From NCBI GenBank assembly GCA_023374025.1, contig SIJG01000004.1:394582-458581 (forward strand): 64,000 nucleotides of DNA. Direction: 5' to 3'. Position 1 is the stretch's first letter. The number at the start of each line of letters is the position of its first letter. A program made the translations under genes and the position numbers. This document shows positions 10,786-22,055 of the stretch, in pieces. The notes below the pieces were generated by a model. The model saw only the letters and a list, made by a program, of their open reading frames with translations. It was not told the DNA's origin and did no database searches. The DNA is from Heterodera schachtii. Lineage: Eukaryota; Nematoda; Chromadorea; Rhabditida; Heteroderidae.

Positions 10786-13100
10786 TCAATCACGATTGAT
10801 GTTTTGCTGTTGGAACCCGATTCTCGCTTTCGTCTTGTTCGTAATGTTGCAGCGCTGGACAAGAGCTTGTTGATTTGGTGCCTTCTCAATGCTTCTCTCT
10901 CTTGGTGCTGTTTGCGTTTCTGCTTGCTTGTTGGTTTATTGCTTGGCGATTCTTCGTTGGTGACCATCACGAAAGAGACGTTGGATGGTTGGCTGAGTTC
11001 GATTCGTCCCTTTCCGCTGATGACGTTGCCAATTTTGGACTGGCAAATTGTGAAGCCGCTTGGCAATTTTTCAATTGGTTGAATATGCAGCTCGTGCCAA
11101 ACATCCATTCCAAGCAAGATGTCTGGTTGCCGTGGCTCGTTTGGCAGGTTAAGCTTCTTCTGTTGAAGCTCGTTGTGGTCCACTGCATTCAGTTGTAGTA
11201 CCGGCATTTCGTTGAGTAGGAACTTCAACGCGTTCAGGTTAAAGATGAATCTGTCTTGGTCAGGACAAAGAATGCCGATTGCGACGCGGTCGCTTACGTA
11301 TCTCTTTGGCTCTGTTTCGCCAAAGCTTGTGAGGAAGCATTCTTCCGTTCCCAGGTTAGTCAGCTCCAACCGGTTGGCTGCACTGCTTGAGATGAATGAC
11401 CGGTGGCTTCCCGGATCAATGAACACTGTTGCCATCATGCTAAGGCCTGGTTGTGCCGGATTGAAAATCGTGGCCTTTGCTGTCATTAGCAATGCTCTGG
11501 TGTCCTTGCTTTGGACGGTATTGCACATCTGTTGTGGTTCGATTGCTGTCGATCGCTTGCCGTTTTGGTCGTTCGGCTTCTCTTCATTATAAGAAGTGCT
11601 TGGCATGTTGATGCCATTCTCAGATTTGAACTGATCTCTGCAGAGTGCTGTGGGATGCTGCCGTTTGCAGTGGTAGCATTTGGACGGCCGAGCGCAATTC
11701 GATGCGTGATGGTTTGCCCTCAGGCATTTGAAGCACAGCTTCTTATCTCTGACGATGCTGATCCGTTCGTTGAGTGTGCTGACTTTTTGGCACTCGTCGT
11801 GCCAATGATTGCCGTTGCAGAAAGTGCAAGGGTATGGTGGACCCTTTTCGACGCCTTGTGCTTGATGTCGAGTTGGCTGTTTGTTTGCTTTTTGCGTGTG
11901 CTGATGCTTTACATAGCCTTGCTGCCTTAGACCCTCATCCAGTGATGAGACGATGAATGACTCGTGCCGTTGTGTGCTTGGTTGATTAGGCCTTCGTGAC
12001 CTTTGGTTTGATGTTCTTGGCGATTGTACTTGCGCGGCTGAGACGACTTCTGCTTTTGGTTGAACGTAGTGGTGTCCGTATTCGCCCATCACTTCTTGGA
12101 TTTGGACTTCCTTGCGGACTGCTTCGTTAAGCCCGTCCCGGAATTTTGTTGTTGTCCAATTTGTCGGATCCTCTCCCTTTTTGTTGAGGATGTTGCGTAG
12201 GAAAGCTGGAGTCAGCTTTTTCTCCAGCATGAGGAACACCTGCGGTCCCTCGATGTCCTCTCCGGCGTTGTTCAGCTCTCTTGTCAGTCGTTCGAGCTGA
12301 AGAAGGAAGTCTTTTGTGTCTCGGAGACTTCTGCACGTCTTGATATTGGCGAGCTCAAAGTGTAGCGCCCTGATGTGCTCTTCAGGGGCGCCGTAAGTGT
12401 CTTTCAGCAGCTGGAGGACCGTCTCGTAGTTTTGATCCTCCAAGCGGAACCCAGCAATGAGTTCCCGTGCTTCTCCGCCCAGAAGATTGCGGAGCAAGTT
12501 CAGCTTCTGTGCTTTGCTGATTGATTGGCTGCCGATGGCCGATTTGAAGGACTCGTAGAATTCAGGCCACTTTCGCTTTTGGCCGAAGAATTTGTCCAGC
12601 TGGATTGGCTGGAATTGATAGAGCGGTGCCGTGAATGTTGGTGCTGCAATTTGTGGCATTGCTGCTTGTGGTGGCGGATTTGCCTGCTGATCCGCCCTTG
12701 CTTCTCTCTCTGCTCTGCCTCGGCACAGTTTGGCATCGGCACTGAGCTTTGCTTCGAGATCCCTCAGATCCCGGAGTTTGGTTGTGGCTGCGTCATGACG
12801 GTCGGCAGTTTTCTCATGCGTGTCGAATTTGACGTATTCTTTCTCGCCTTTGTCTTTTTCTGCTCCTTCAAGACGGTTTAGCAGGTCAATCCAATTGTTG
12901 GAGAGATCGCGCAGATTGTCCAGTTGTGCCTCCATTGTTTGGACTTCTCTGATGACGCGAGTGCATTGAGACTCCAATTTGACTGCATTTTCCCAGTTTG
13001 AGAGGTCGGCGTCTGGATGTAGTGAAAGTGCCGTGGTCGTTCTGGCACTATCCAGCGCCTTGAGTGTGAATGTGATGCCTTTCTGGATCAGGCTTGCCAT
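10716..13100 (-). CDS. BEL/Pao gag-protease polyprotein, 3'-truncated
   Basis: A 794-codon open frame starts at the ATG at 13100, just after the LTR leader. The order is: N-terminal helical region with coiled-coil character (to about residue 130); Ala/Pro linker; a BEL-type gag domain (about 160-340, 'FFGQKRKWPEFYESFKSAIG', DUF1759-like); basic linker; two zinc knuckles (CFKCLRANHHASNC and CYHCKRQHPTALC); then a DUF1758-like retropepsin with 'FIDPGSHRSFIS' and 'PDILLGMDVW'. The catalytic triplet reads D-P-G rather than D-S/T-G. The last codons (GNNLPFGGKTMILSGDF) are not BEL sequence but Helitron helicase read through the junction at 10785. RT, RNase H and integrase are absent. Long open frame suggests recent activity or recent duplication. 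Confidence 0.82.
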   Translation of the reverse strand: MASLIQKGITFTLKALDSARTTTALSLHPDADLSNWENAVKLESQCTRVIREVQTMEAQLDNLRDLSNNWIDLLNRLEGAEKDKGEKEYVKFDTHEKTADRHDAATTKLRDLRDLEAKLSADAKLCRGRAEREARADQQANPPPQAAMPQIAAPTFTAPLYQFQPIQLDKFFGQKRKWPEFYESFKSAIGSQSISKAQKLNLLRNLLGGEARELIAGFRLEDQNYETVLQLLKDTYGAPEEHIRALHFELANIKTCRSLRDTKDFLLQLERLTRELNNAGEDIEGPQVFLMLEKKLTPAFLRNILNKKGEDPTNWTTTKFRDGLNEAVRKEVQIQEVMGEYGHHYVQPKAEVVSAAQVQSPRTSNQRSRRPNQPSTQRHESFIVSSLDEGLRQQGYVKHQHTQKANKQPTRHQAQGVEKGPPYPCTFCNGNHWHDECQKVSTLNERISIVRDKKLCFKCLRANHHASNCARPSKCYHCKRQHPTALCRDQFKSENGINMPSTSYNEEKPNDQNGKRSTAIEPQQMCNTVQSKDTRALLMTAKATIFNPAQPGLSMMATVFIDPGSHRSFISSSAANRLELTNLGTEECFLTSFGETEPKRYVSDRVAIGILCPDQDRFIFNLNALKFLLNEMPVLQLNAVDHNELQQKKLNLPNEPRQPDILLGMDVWHELHIQPIEKLPSGFTICQSKIGNVISGKGRIELSQPSNVSFVMVTNEESPSNKPTSKQKRKQHQEREALRRHQINKLLSSAATLRTRRKRESGSNSKTSIVIEGNNLPFGGKTMILSGDFVNVYL

Positions 13101-13605
13101 TGTGGGTTGTTTGCCGTGGGCTTTGCGCTGTTCAGTTGTTCTGCTGCTGCTGTTCAGTTTGCGTTTCGCTGCGCTTTGTTGGCAACTGCTTTTCGTTCGA
13201 GCAGTTTGTCGTTGTCGGCCGTTTGACTTGTCTGCGCCGACGAAGTACTGCTGCCACCGAGAGCAAGCAGTACTTTGTCACTGGGGACACGGAGGTCGCC
13301 CAGTAACTGAACAACTACCGGCACGGAGACCAGGCAGTTATTCCTAGACCTACGCTTACAACCCCCAAAGTCAAATTACAGTTGGCACGGAGACCGAACT
13401 GTAATTGGTCGAGTCACTGTTGGCACGGAGACCGAACAGTGCCCAACAAAGCCCAAATTTTGCTTCCCCCCTTCCCTTTCTATGTGTCTAAGTCCGGCCA
13501 CGAAGAGCACGAACTTATCCACTTTCCGAATGCTTCCCACCCCCCTGTGTCACCGGTTGCTGTTGCTGTTGCTGGCGGACGAAAGATCCAGCCAGGAGCG
13601 CCACT
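13101..13605 (-). other. BEL element leader and primer-binding site
   Basis: This lies between LTR C and the gag start. On the minus strand the sequence right after the LTR is AGTGGCGCTCCTGG, whose TGGCGCTCCTGG fits a tRNA 3'-end primer-binding site. The rest is a roughly 500-bp leader with repeated GGTCTCCGTGCC motifs. Plus-strand frames here and at 7348-8035 are mirror frames of the leader. Confidence 0.55.
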
Positions 13606-14388
13606 TGTGGAAGAGTATCCACAAAATTTGCACAAGGTAGTGCCACGGGGTCCGGTCAGGGGTCAGTCGGGCTCGGTCGGTGGGTCGGGGCAATTGGTCG
13701 AACACACAATTCACACACAATTAAATAATGCACTTGGGTAATTAAACCACATATTTAAATGTGAACAATAAAAAAATAAAATGAAAGGTGCCATCACCGG
13801 GGAGGAGAACAAATGATCACAATTAATGGACAAAAGGTCATCACAGAAATTGGGATTGATCACAGAAAGAGGGGCCGTCACCGGGGAGACAATCACAAAA
13901 ATGCGGGATTACCGGGACAATCCAAGAGGGGAAAATGTTGGGGCCAGGAGAAGTGCCAAAATGTGGACAGAGAAAAAGGGACCAGGAAAAGAAATGGTCA
14001 GATGAATTGGGCCAGACCAAGGGACAGACAGAGCCAAAGTGATAGACAATTGAGCAGACAGAGCCAATGGGGGTGGTCAGATGAATGAATTTGGTTGGCA
14101 ATGGTCAGTTGGGGCCAAATGGTGAGGGGCACAAGTGGGATGGGCCATTGAAGTGTTCTTTGCTGCCCCCTATTCTACGGTAAAAAACTATTAATTTGGG
14201 CGGAAAACATTTTACGTTGCGGGAGAGGGGGGAAATTGGGGCAAAAAACAAATGAACAAATGCGCGAGCGGGGGGAATTTGGGTGGAACGAGTGGAAATG
14301 CAAAATGATCATCAACCCCGATCAATTCCCACTTCTTCCCTCACTGCTGAACAATTTGGTCAGCAGTCGGAACCGTAAAGTTCCGACA
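13606..14388 (-). repeat. BEL/Pao-type LTR C (5' LTR of the gag-protease copy, 783 bp)
   Basis: It is near-identical to LTR B, with an 18-bp deletion near 13731. It is followed by the same flank (ACGCAACAAAATAAG) as LTR B because the flank was duplicated with it. No matching 3' LTR exists; the element is broken at 10785. Confidence 0.88.
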
Positions 14389-15218
14389 ACGCAACAAAAT
14401 AAGCAATAAAAAAATAATGCTGCCAGTATTAGCACATAAAAACAACGAATAACTGTATTAAACAACAAAAAATAACAAAAAGAAATAAAGTTATAAAACA
14501 TTAAAACCACAAACAAAAAAATCAAAACATCATTTTTTGTAACAAATCGATAAAACTTTTATGAATAAGGCTGATGAAAAAATAAATATAAACGACAACA
14601 AAAAATCGCTGTGAATTTCGAAAAAAGCTAAATGTTATATTTAAAACCGTTTTAGATATCATTTTTTAACTAAAAAAACATGAATGCAAAACCCAAATTT
14701 AAAATTCACACAATATTTTTCGTGTGATTTCTAAAGGTCAAACCTTGTTGATAATTGGTACCCAAGTGCAGTTCGCTTTGGGCAATTTTTAATGGTTTTA
14801 ATGCCCACTAAATAAAAATAAAGTTTTAAAAAACAACGGTATCAATGATACAATAAATAATTTAATATTTTAAAAATAATCTCGGGTTACTATTAACGCT
14901 AAAAATCTGGATAACAAATTTTAAAGTTAATGTAACAATTTTTGAGTGGAACAACGAAGATTTGTTTTTGCTTCTAATAAAACCTTTGAAAACATTTATT
15001 GAAACTCAACATAGTCTAAAAACATTAAAAAATTAAAATATTAGCGACAAAGAGATATAACAACAAAATATTTAAAAAGATAAAACAATAAAAATATTTA
15101 AAAAAATAATAATTAAGAGAATGAAATCGGTACAAAATTCCAAATATTAAAAGATTTAAAAAGTATGAAATAAAGAAATTATTTCATTAACAAAATTAAA
15201 TTAGGTAAATTCGCGAAA
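14389..15218. other. duplicated Helitron 5' flank, no gene
   Basis: AT-rich DNA near-identical to 8683-9510. I see no coding frame or promoter that I could defend. Confidence 0.6.
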
Positions 15219-15486
15219 TATGTAGATGTATAGAATAAATAAAACAATTAGCGTAAGTAATTTCATATATAAAACAAAATTAATATAAAATGAAAAAGTA
15301 AAAAGAAAAAAAAATTACATAAAAGAAAGGCGAAATGATGTGTTTCATAAAGATTATTGACTTCTTTGATTTCATAAATATTATTGGCCGATTTGTAAAC
15401 AAATATTTTCTCTTTTTTATTTTTAAAAGGCATTCGCTTCAAAAAATATTCCGTTCAAAGTGTGACATACATAGTTACACATCAAA

Positions 15487-15537
15487 TTAGTATAGTTAAC
15501 GAGCGTTTAGGCGCCGCTTCGCTGCGCCTAAACGCTC
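15487..15537 (-). terminator. candidate Helitron 3' end: hairpin plus CTAA
   Basis: On the minus strand, downstream of the helicase that ends at 16201, a perfect 14-bp stem occurs (GAGCGTTTAGGCGC, 9-nt loop, GCGCCTAAACGCTC; 15501-15537). It is followed after 10 nt by CTAA and then T. Helitrons typically end with a hairpin about 10-12 nt before CTRR and insert between A and T. The counterpart at 19734-19784 has the same spacing. A caution: sequence similarity between the two copies continues a few bases past CTAA. Confidence 0.55.
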
Positions 15538-16200
15538 TTCCAACTCAAAAAAATAAAAGAATTATAGAGAAGAAAGAGGGGAGGGGGCAACCCTTAATTA
15601 ACACATTTAATTCTTTAAAGTATACAAAAATTAGAATGTACATATCACAATCCTCAACGAAAAAATTTTCATACATAAACTAAAAAAGTGTGACCATTTT
15701 TGGTGGATGCTTTGGTTTTAGCTCCGGCTTTTAAGCCTACTAACAACACCCGCGGCGAGAACACACCAAAGCTTTGGGTGTTAAAAGGAGCCGAGGAGTT
15801 ATATGGCAGATAAAGGGATCAGTTATATCCCGCACTACCATACGCTACACCCTCCTTATAATGTAGCGATTAACTTACCTTTTGGCTCCTTTTTGTAAAC
15901 TTCTTTTTTTGTGTTTTGAGACTTTCTTGACTTGACTTCCTTTTTTAAGATAAATTTGAATTTAGATTTAAAAAAATTTTCGGCTGAACTTTCTACAATT
16001 ATCAGAAGAAACACGTGGAATTAAGAATAACGACATTTTCTCCACATTATTTTGGGGAAATTATTTTTAAAACTGTTACTCGATAACATTTAAAAATTGT
16101 GTTTTTACTTTTTGTTACATAAACAATTTTTTCAGTGTTTTTCTATATCTCTAATTTTGTTCGTTTTTGGTGTTTTTCGTTACTTAGATTCATAGATTTA
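15538..16200. other. Helitron 3' untranslated tail
   Basis: This lies between the helicase stop and the hairpin. It includes a segment conserved with 19870-20050 (around AAGCCTACTRACRACACCCG and CACCAAAGCTTTGGGT), so the tail is shared by different Helitron copies. No frame is supported. Confidence 0.5.
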
Positions 16201-19164
16201 CTAATGATTAATTATTTCTTCCCATACAATATTTTTTATAAGGTTTGAATTATCATGATTTTTAATTTTAATGCCACTCCATGATTTAGCTCGTGAAAGA
16301 GCAACATATGTTTGGCCATGCGAAAACGGTGGTTCAGAATAATCCAAACCTATTTTTGAGAAAGTATGAGATTGGCTTTTATTAATTGTAAAAGCAAATG
16401 CTGGTCTAAGCGGAAACTGATGCCTTCGTAACAAAAAAGGAAATTTTTTTTCTTCAATAAGTGTTATTCTTGGAATTAAGGTTTTTTCTCCAATTCGATC
16501 ACCACTTTTAATTAAACAATTTATTACATGTTTTCCCATTTCTAAAACCTGTAATCTTGTTCCGTTACATATCCCTCTTTTACATTTAAATTACGAAGCA
16601 ACATAACCATTGAATTCTTTTTAATTTCTATTTTATAATTGGGAAGGCTTTGACATTTTAATGAATTCAAAATCTCAGGTGTAACCGGTAAATTATTTGA
16701 TTCAGTTTCATCGATAGATAAATATGTTTGAATATCTCCATCTAATAAATTCATTATTTCTTCGTTATACTGATCAACAACAGAATTAAATGGAGATAAA
16801 ATTGCCCTTTCACTAAACTCACAATGTTTATTTTGATTAATAATGTCCCCAAATATTTCATTTACTAAATCACCATCACAAATACACGAAGTTGGCACAG
16901 TTATATAACCATTTTTTATTGAATTACCATTTCCTATTTTAATTAGCTCTTCTGCAAATTCTTTTTCGTTTGGATCAGTTCTCGTATTTTTAGTTAACTT
17001 TAAAATTTTAAAATATTTCCAGAGTTTTGATTTTTTAATAATGAGATCAGCGATTTCTGATCTTGTGGCAAATTCTTTTATAGGTAAACATTGACGAAAT
17101 CTCCACTCAATATCATTGTCTTACCACCAAAAGGAAGATTATTTCCCATTAACTCTTTTAATTTCAAATCAATAATATCAAGAATAAAACGTGGGGCCAT
17201 GGATGCTTCGTCCCTAATAAAAATATGAGTTGCTCGAATTTCATCTGCTTCTTTTCCATTATTTTCAATACCTGATGTAGAATTTTTTGAAATATTAAGA
17301 GGCAATTTAAAACGATTGTGGAGCGTCCTTCCCTTTTTTAAAATAGTTGCAGCAACACCAGAAAAAGCCATATTACAAATTGTTTTTTTATTAGCTCTCG
17401 CCAAATGTAAATAATATTTTTCTGTGTCTGTTGGATTGATCGGAGCCAAACGGCCTATTTTATTTAATTTTCCTTCTCTTGGATATTTCCATTTACGTGT
17501 TTTTTTGTCCCATGTACAAAACTTAGGCATATCAATATATTTAATTTTAAGTGAAGGATTTAACTGACAAAATTTAAAATATGCTGTAAGAATTGAGTCT
17601 CTTTTAGCAGCTTCTTCAATTTCATCATCATTTGCAGATTTTTTATAAAAAATATTTTGTTTATTCTCTAAATGTACATCAAGCAAATCTACAGAATGTG
17701 ATTTACCGTACATCGAAAATTTAAAAATTCTCCAACACGCCTCGCATGGACTTAAATAACGGGCTTCTAAATAGGAACCGACTTCATCATATTTTAATAC
17801 CATTTTTTTTCCTGATTCATCAGTGGTTGTACATTCAATGATAGCAGCATCATACCCTTTATAGATATAATCATAAAGATATTTTACTGCTGATATATCT
17901 GCGACTCTTTCAACATTTATATGAGCATAAAATGTTTTACTAAGAAAATAATTATACGGAACAACAAATTCATTTGTTACTTTTATTCCCTTTTTATAAA
18001 CAAATCTTCCATCATTTACACGTTTGTAAAATGGGTAACCATCATCGTTTAGTCGGGTTTTTTCCATAAATGGTTTAGGAAATTTTTTCTTACATTTTTG
18101 TTTTATTTTGTCCCAACATTGAGAATTTTCATTACACGGACTATGAATCATAAATTTAGTAACAACTTCAAATAATTCAGGCTCATTTGTTGAGTCAGGA
18201 ATCATTGCGGAAATAAAATTATCAATGTCATCTGTTGAGTGCCACTTATCCTTAGGGTCTAATGTAATCAATAAATGTAAGTGAGGCAACCCTCGTTTTT
18301 GGTATTCGATTATCCAACAATAACCAATCACACTACCAAAAATTTTTTCGTTAAGAATTAAATTTAACAAATAATTTTTCTTCATTTCAAAAACACGCGC
18401 AACAATATCCGGTCTATCTGAAGGAGTTTGCCATGGTTTCAAACATTTAAGAATATCTGGATCATTTGGGTTACATGTAAATGTAATGAAAAGGTCAGGT
18501 TTTTCAGCGTCTTTTTTTATAAACAAACCAACTGATTTTGTTGATCCAGAAAGCTCTTCATTAAAATAAATTGCTTTGCGTTTTTGGCATTTTAAGTTAA
18601 ACGGTTTGAGAGAATAAAAACTTGCTTTTCTTTGGTCGCTAGCCGCAAGGTATAATTCGCCATACTCTCTTTTTTTACGGTATTCTTTTACCCTTTTGTG
18701 CTCATTTTCTCTAAATTTTTTTAATTCCGTCCCACCTTCTATTTTTCTTTTACGCCAATTATCAGCTTTTTCGCGTTGTTTTTTCTGGAATTCTTCAAAT
18801 TCAATTCCAACCAATTCATTTTTTTATCACGCCAACGTTTGTTTCGTTCAGCATTATCATTTCTTTTGGCTTGTAGTATAGGTTCAGAGTAACTCGAAGA
18901 TTGAATGTCAGATAAAACAATCTGTTCATTTGTATCCATTTCATTTTCATTATCAATTTCATTATCAGTTTCATCCAAATTAATAACAAATTCTTTCAAT
19001 TCATTCATAACATTTCTTGACCGCTTTTTTGAGGAGCTTAGAACCTCTCTATCCGCTTTTATAGGGAGCTTTGAACCCTTTTAATCAGAAATTTCATTTT
19101 GTTGGCGAGCCGTTTCACTGCTGTTGTTTTGACTGCCAAGAAAAATTTGTTTTTTTCGCACCAT
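16201..19164 (-). pseudogene. Helitron Rep-helicase, internally deleted and frameshifted (copy 3)
   Basis: The most complete Helitron here. The N-terminus starts at the ATG at 19164 but hits a stop after about 27 codons; a second frame (19008-18739) and the long frame 18814-17078 continue it. The long frame has 'LFITFTCNPNDPDI', the HUH motif in 'GLPHLHLLI', and 'AVKYLYDYIYKGYD' with the Rep tyrosines. It then runs 'CNMAFSGVAAT' and 'NNLPFGGKTMILSGDF' of the helicase. No Walker A (GPGGSGKT-type) motif is present: sequence passes from Rep straight to post-Walker A helicase, so an internal block is deleted. Single-base shifts near 17100 and 16560 match those in the 10-kb copy. Dead, but formerly a rolling-circle transposase. 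Confidence 0.88.
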
Positions 19165-19733
19165 TATGATTAGAATCTAAATAATTTTATTTTTAATTAA
19201 AATTATTTTCAGGTTTTCAAAAGCTGTACAAATAATTTTCCGACAGCAAATTATTCTGCTTAAAAATGTGCTAATTTAAATTGTTTTTGCCTTTATTATA
19301 TTTTTACCACAAATTCTTTCAGTGAAATAAGTATAGATATATTAAAGATTCAGCAAACTATAAAAATTTGATACGAAATAGCTATAAAATTTAATATTTG
19401 CTGTCGAAAATATTTGGAAAAATAGTAATAAAAAAAGCAACAAATTATTGCTAAGTGAAAATAAATACTCAATGCAAAATTATGAAACAAAAGAAAAGTT
19501 TCATAACAACAATGTTTTCAAAGAATTAGGCATCGATCAATCGTTTCTTAAGGTATGTTGAATATACAGTTAAAGAGGAAAAGATATGCATTATTTTTCA
19601 ATTTATTTTTTTGTTTCTTTTGTTTGCTTTTACCGCCGACCTCCTCGCACTCACTTATTTTTTTCAAAGTTTTCGTGTCAAAAAAAAGTCACATTCAAAA
19701 ATTCAAAAAGCGTTAGTTACGTACAGCATCGAA
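19165..19733. other. spacer between two tandem Helitrons
   Basis: AT-rich DNA upstream of the 19164 start and beyond the candidate 3' end of the next Helitron at 19734. The 5' terminus (TC) of the lower Helitron should lie in here, but I cannot place it. Confidence 0.4.
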
Positions 19734-19784
19734 TTAGTAGTATAGACGAGCGTTTGGGCACCGCTTCGCGGCGCCCAAACGCTC
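19734..19784 (-). terminator. candidate Helitron 3' end (second copy)
   Basis: Hairpin GAGCGTTTGGGC...GCCCAAACGCTC at 19748-19784, then 10 nt, then CTAA at 19737-19734. Compared with the copy at 15.5 kb, an A-T pair in the stem has become G-C with both sides changed, which supports pairing. Confidence 0.55.
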
Positions 19785-20207
19785 TTTCCAGATTTTAACA
19801 TAAACAAAAAACATTAACGCTTTCAAAAGAAGAGTTTTGTTTAATATAAATTTTTTAAAATTAAATTATTTTGCTTTGGTTTTGGCTTCGGCTTTTAAGC
19901 CTACTGACGACACCCGCGGCGAGAACGCACCAAAGCTTTGGGTATCAAAGGAGCTGAGGAGTTCTGTGATAGTTAAAGGGACAACTTATATCCCGCCCTA
20001 TCACACGCCACACCCCCCTCATTAATGTGGCGATTAACTTACCTTAATAGCTCCTTTTTATCAATGTTTATCTTTAATGATTTAATAAAATTATAAAAAC
20101 TGTAAATTGATTATAAAAGAGTTGTTAAAGCAAATAAAAGTTACGATATAATAAAGTTTTTTGTTTAATATTTTAACTAACTATTTAAAAACATTATTAA
20201 ATATTTT

Positions 20208-20750
20208 TTATAATAAAGTTTCTTGCCAAACGATGTTTTTTATTTTCTTTTCTTTGTTTTCTTCTGATAATTTAATTTTTATTCCGTTCCAAGATTTAGC
20301 CCTTGATAAAGCAACGTAAGTTTGGCCATGAGTAAATGGGTCATCACAAAAATCTATTCCTATTTTTTCAAATGTTTGTGATTGACTTTTGTTAATTGTA
20401 AAAGCAAAAGCCGTTCTTATCGGGAATTGATGCCTTTTCAACACAAAAGGAAATTTTTTGTCTTCAATCAATGTTATTCGTGGTAAAAGAATTGTTTCTC
20501 CAATTTTATCTCCACTCCGTATTATGCAATTCAACACATGTTCACCAGTGTTAATAATCTGTAGCCTTGTGCCATTGCATAACCCCTCACGAACATTTAA
20601 ATTTCTTAACAACATTATCATTGAGTTTGGCTTTAAATTAATAATATGGTTGGGTAGGCCTGGGCACTTAAGAGAATTTAGTATTTCAGGTGTAACAGAT
20701 AAATCATTACTCGCATCAGTCTCATCAATGCTAATATAAATATGATTTTG
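20208..20750 (-). pseudogene. Helitron helicase C-terminal fragment (copy 4)
   Basis: An open frame covers the last helicase motifs: 'MIMLLRNLNVREGLCNGTRL', 'RHQFPIRTAFAFTINKSQS', 'HGQTYVALSRAKSW', ending in 'NIVWQETLL'. The region broken in the 10.2 and 16.6 kb copies is intact here, which shows what those copies lost. The frame also extends upstream of the first Met to about 20745 ('SVTPEILNSLKCPGLPN'). There it is cut by the LTR at 20751. It is about 20% diverged in protein from the other two copies. Confidence 0.85.
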
Positions 20751-20980
20751 AGTTAGTCAGTCGTCAGGCAGTCAAGTCGTTAAGCCTATTCGATCAGTCG
20801 TTCGTCAATGTATATTTCAATCACCATTTATCCGGAGAGAATAAATTAATCTTTTAACACCGAGGCTTTTTGGGGAATTTCACCACCAATCCTGGGCCCG
20901 GGATTCCGTTCCCCAAATCGTCCTCCCATTTATTCTTCGAGCGGTGTGTCGACTGGGGGACCCAACACGCCTCCCTCACT
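20751..20980 (+). repeat. 5' direct long repeat (LTR) of gag-only element
   Basis: 230 bp starting AGTTAGTCAGTCGTCAGG and ending CCTCCCTCACT. It matches 26093-26321 with only about two substitutions and one missing base, so the element is young. The left edge cuts a Helitron helicase. No clear target duplication is seen and the ends are not TG...CA. Confidence 0.8.
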
Positions 20981-20996
20981 GGTAGCACCGGATGGT
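20979..20996 (+). promoter_or_regulatory. putative primer-binding site
   Basis: TGGTAGCACCGGATGG follows the end of the left LTR. Its complement ends in CCA, as a tRNA 3' end would. The tRNA was not identified. Confidence 0.5.
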
Positions 20997-21127
20997 TCGA
21001 CTTCACTTCGGGTGGAAGGTCCATCGACGACGACAAAACGACGACGACAGCAGCTGCAGTGCCTGCGGGCAAAATAATGGCGCCGGAAAGAGATGAGAAT
21101 GTGATCACGCCTGCGGGCACAATACAG

Positions 21128-22055
21128 CGCGCTTATGGCCAGAGAAATAATGAAATTTAGATTGAATATTTGGAGAGATGTTAATTTTATTAGTGAAGAT
21201 GATTCGACAATTTATTGAGAAACTGATTCAGCAATTTATCTCCAAAAGGACGGCCATGAAAAGAAAGAGAAATGGGTACCCGCCTGCGGGCAAAATACAG
21301 ACAATGCGCATAGTGCACTTAAAAATTGAGAGTGATAAGAATTTAAATTTGAGTCAAAATGAAACGATAATTTATATGCACTTTATTATGAGACTGCTGA
21401 GAATTTTAATTTGAGCACAAGATGAGAAAATTTATGCACTTGAAATATGAGACTACCGAAATTCGAGAAATATTAATTAGAGAATATAAAATTCAGAAAA
21501 TGTGCCAAAAGTGCCAGCAAATTAATGCTCGAGAAAATTTCTATGGACTAAGTTAAAATGACTGCCAATTGTGCAAGAGAAAATTTAAATTCCGAAGGAC
21601 AAATTATTTTTACTCTGATCGCTTATGATTTCGGCCAAATTAATGATTTTTGAGCCTATTTGAGTTCTTTTTTTTTTTTTTGGTGAGTCCATGTTCGGCC
21701 AATTAGTGCCCATTTCAAAGCTCAAAGATCAGTCCGATAATTTTTACTGTTATTTGCTGTTTGTTAGTCGACCGTGAGAACGAAAGCCGCGGCGACACTT
21801 TTTTATTTATCGGAGATTTGATCAATCACACTTCATGTGAACATTAGCGGACATTATTGCACATTCATTTGATAGAGACGACATTAATGGAATTCTTTTA
21901 TGGACATTTTAGTGAGAATTAGCAATTTATTCCGGAGAAGAATAAGCTTAAGTCCATTTTTTTATGTGATGCAGTGAATAATAGCTGATTTGGCAATATT
22001 TGGTTTTATTTCAGCATTACAAAATAATAATTTGCACAAATTCACCGATTTCTGA
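21128..22055. other. leader of gag-only retroelement, no gene
   Basis: AT-rich leader with one 19-bp motif copy (21282) and no supported frame. A T-tract lies at 21668-21681. Confidence 0.5.

Larger units (their letters stand above)
13071..17147. repeat. tandem duplication, copy 2
   Basis: This is the counterpart of 7347-10785. It is fuller: it keeps 15219-15874 and joins an intact upstream Helitron Rep region at 17148, so it shows the original arrangement at that end. Confidence 0.85.
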
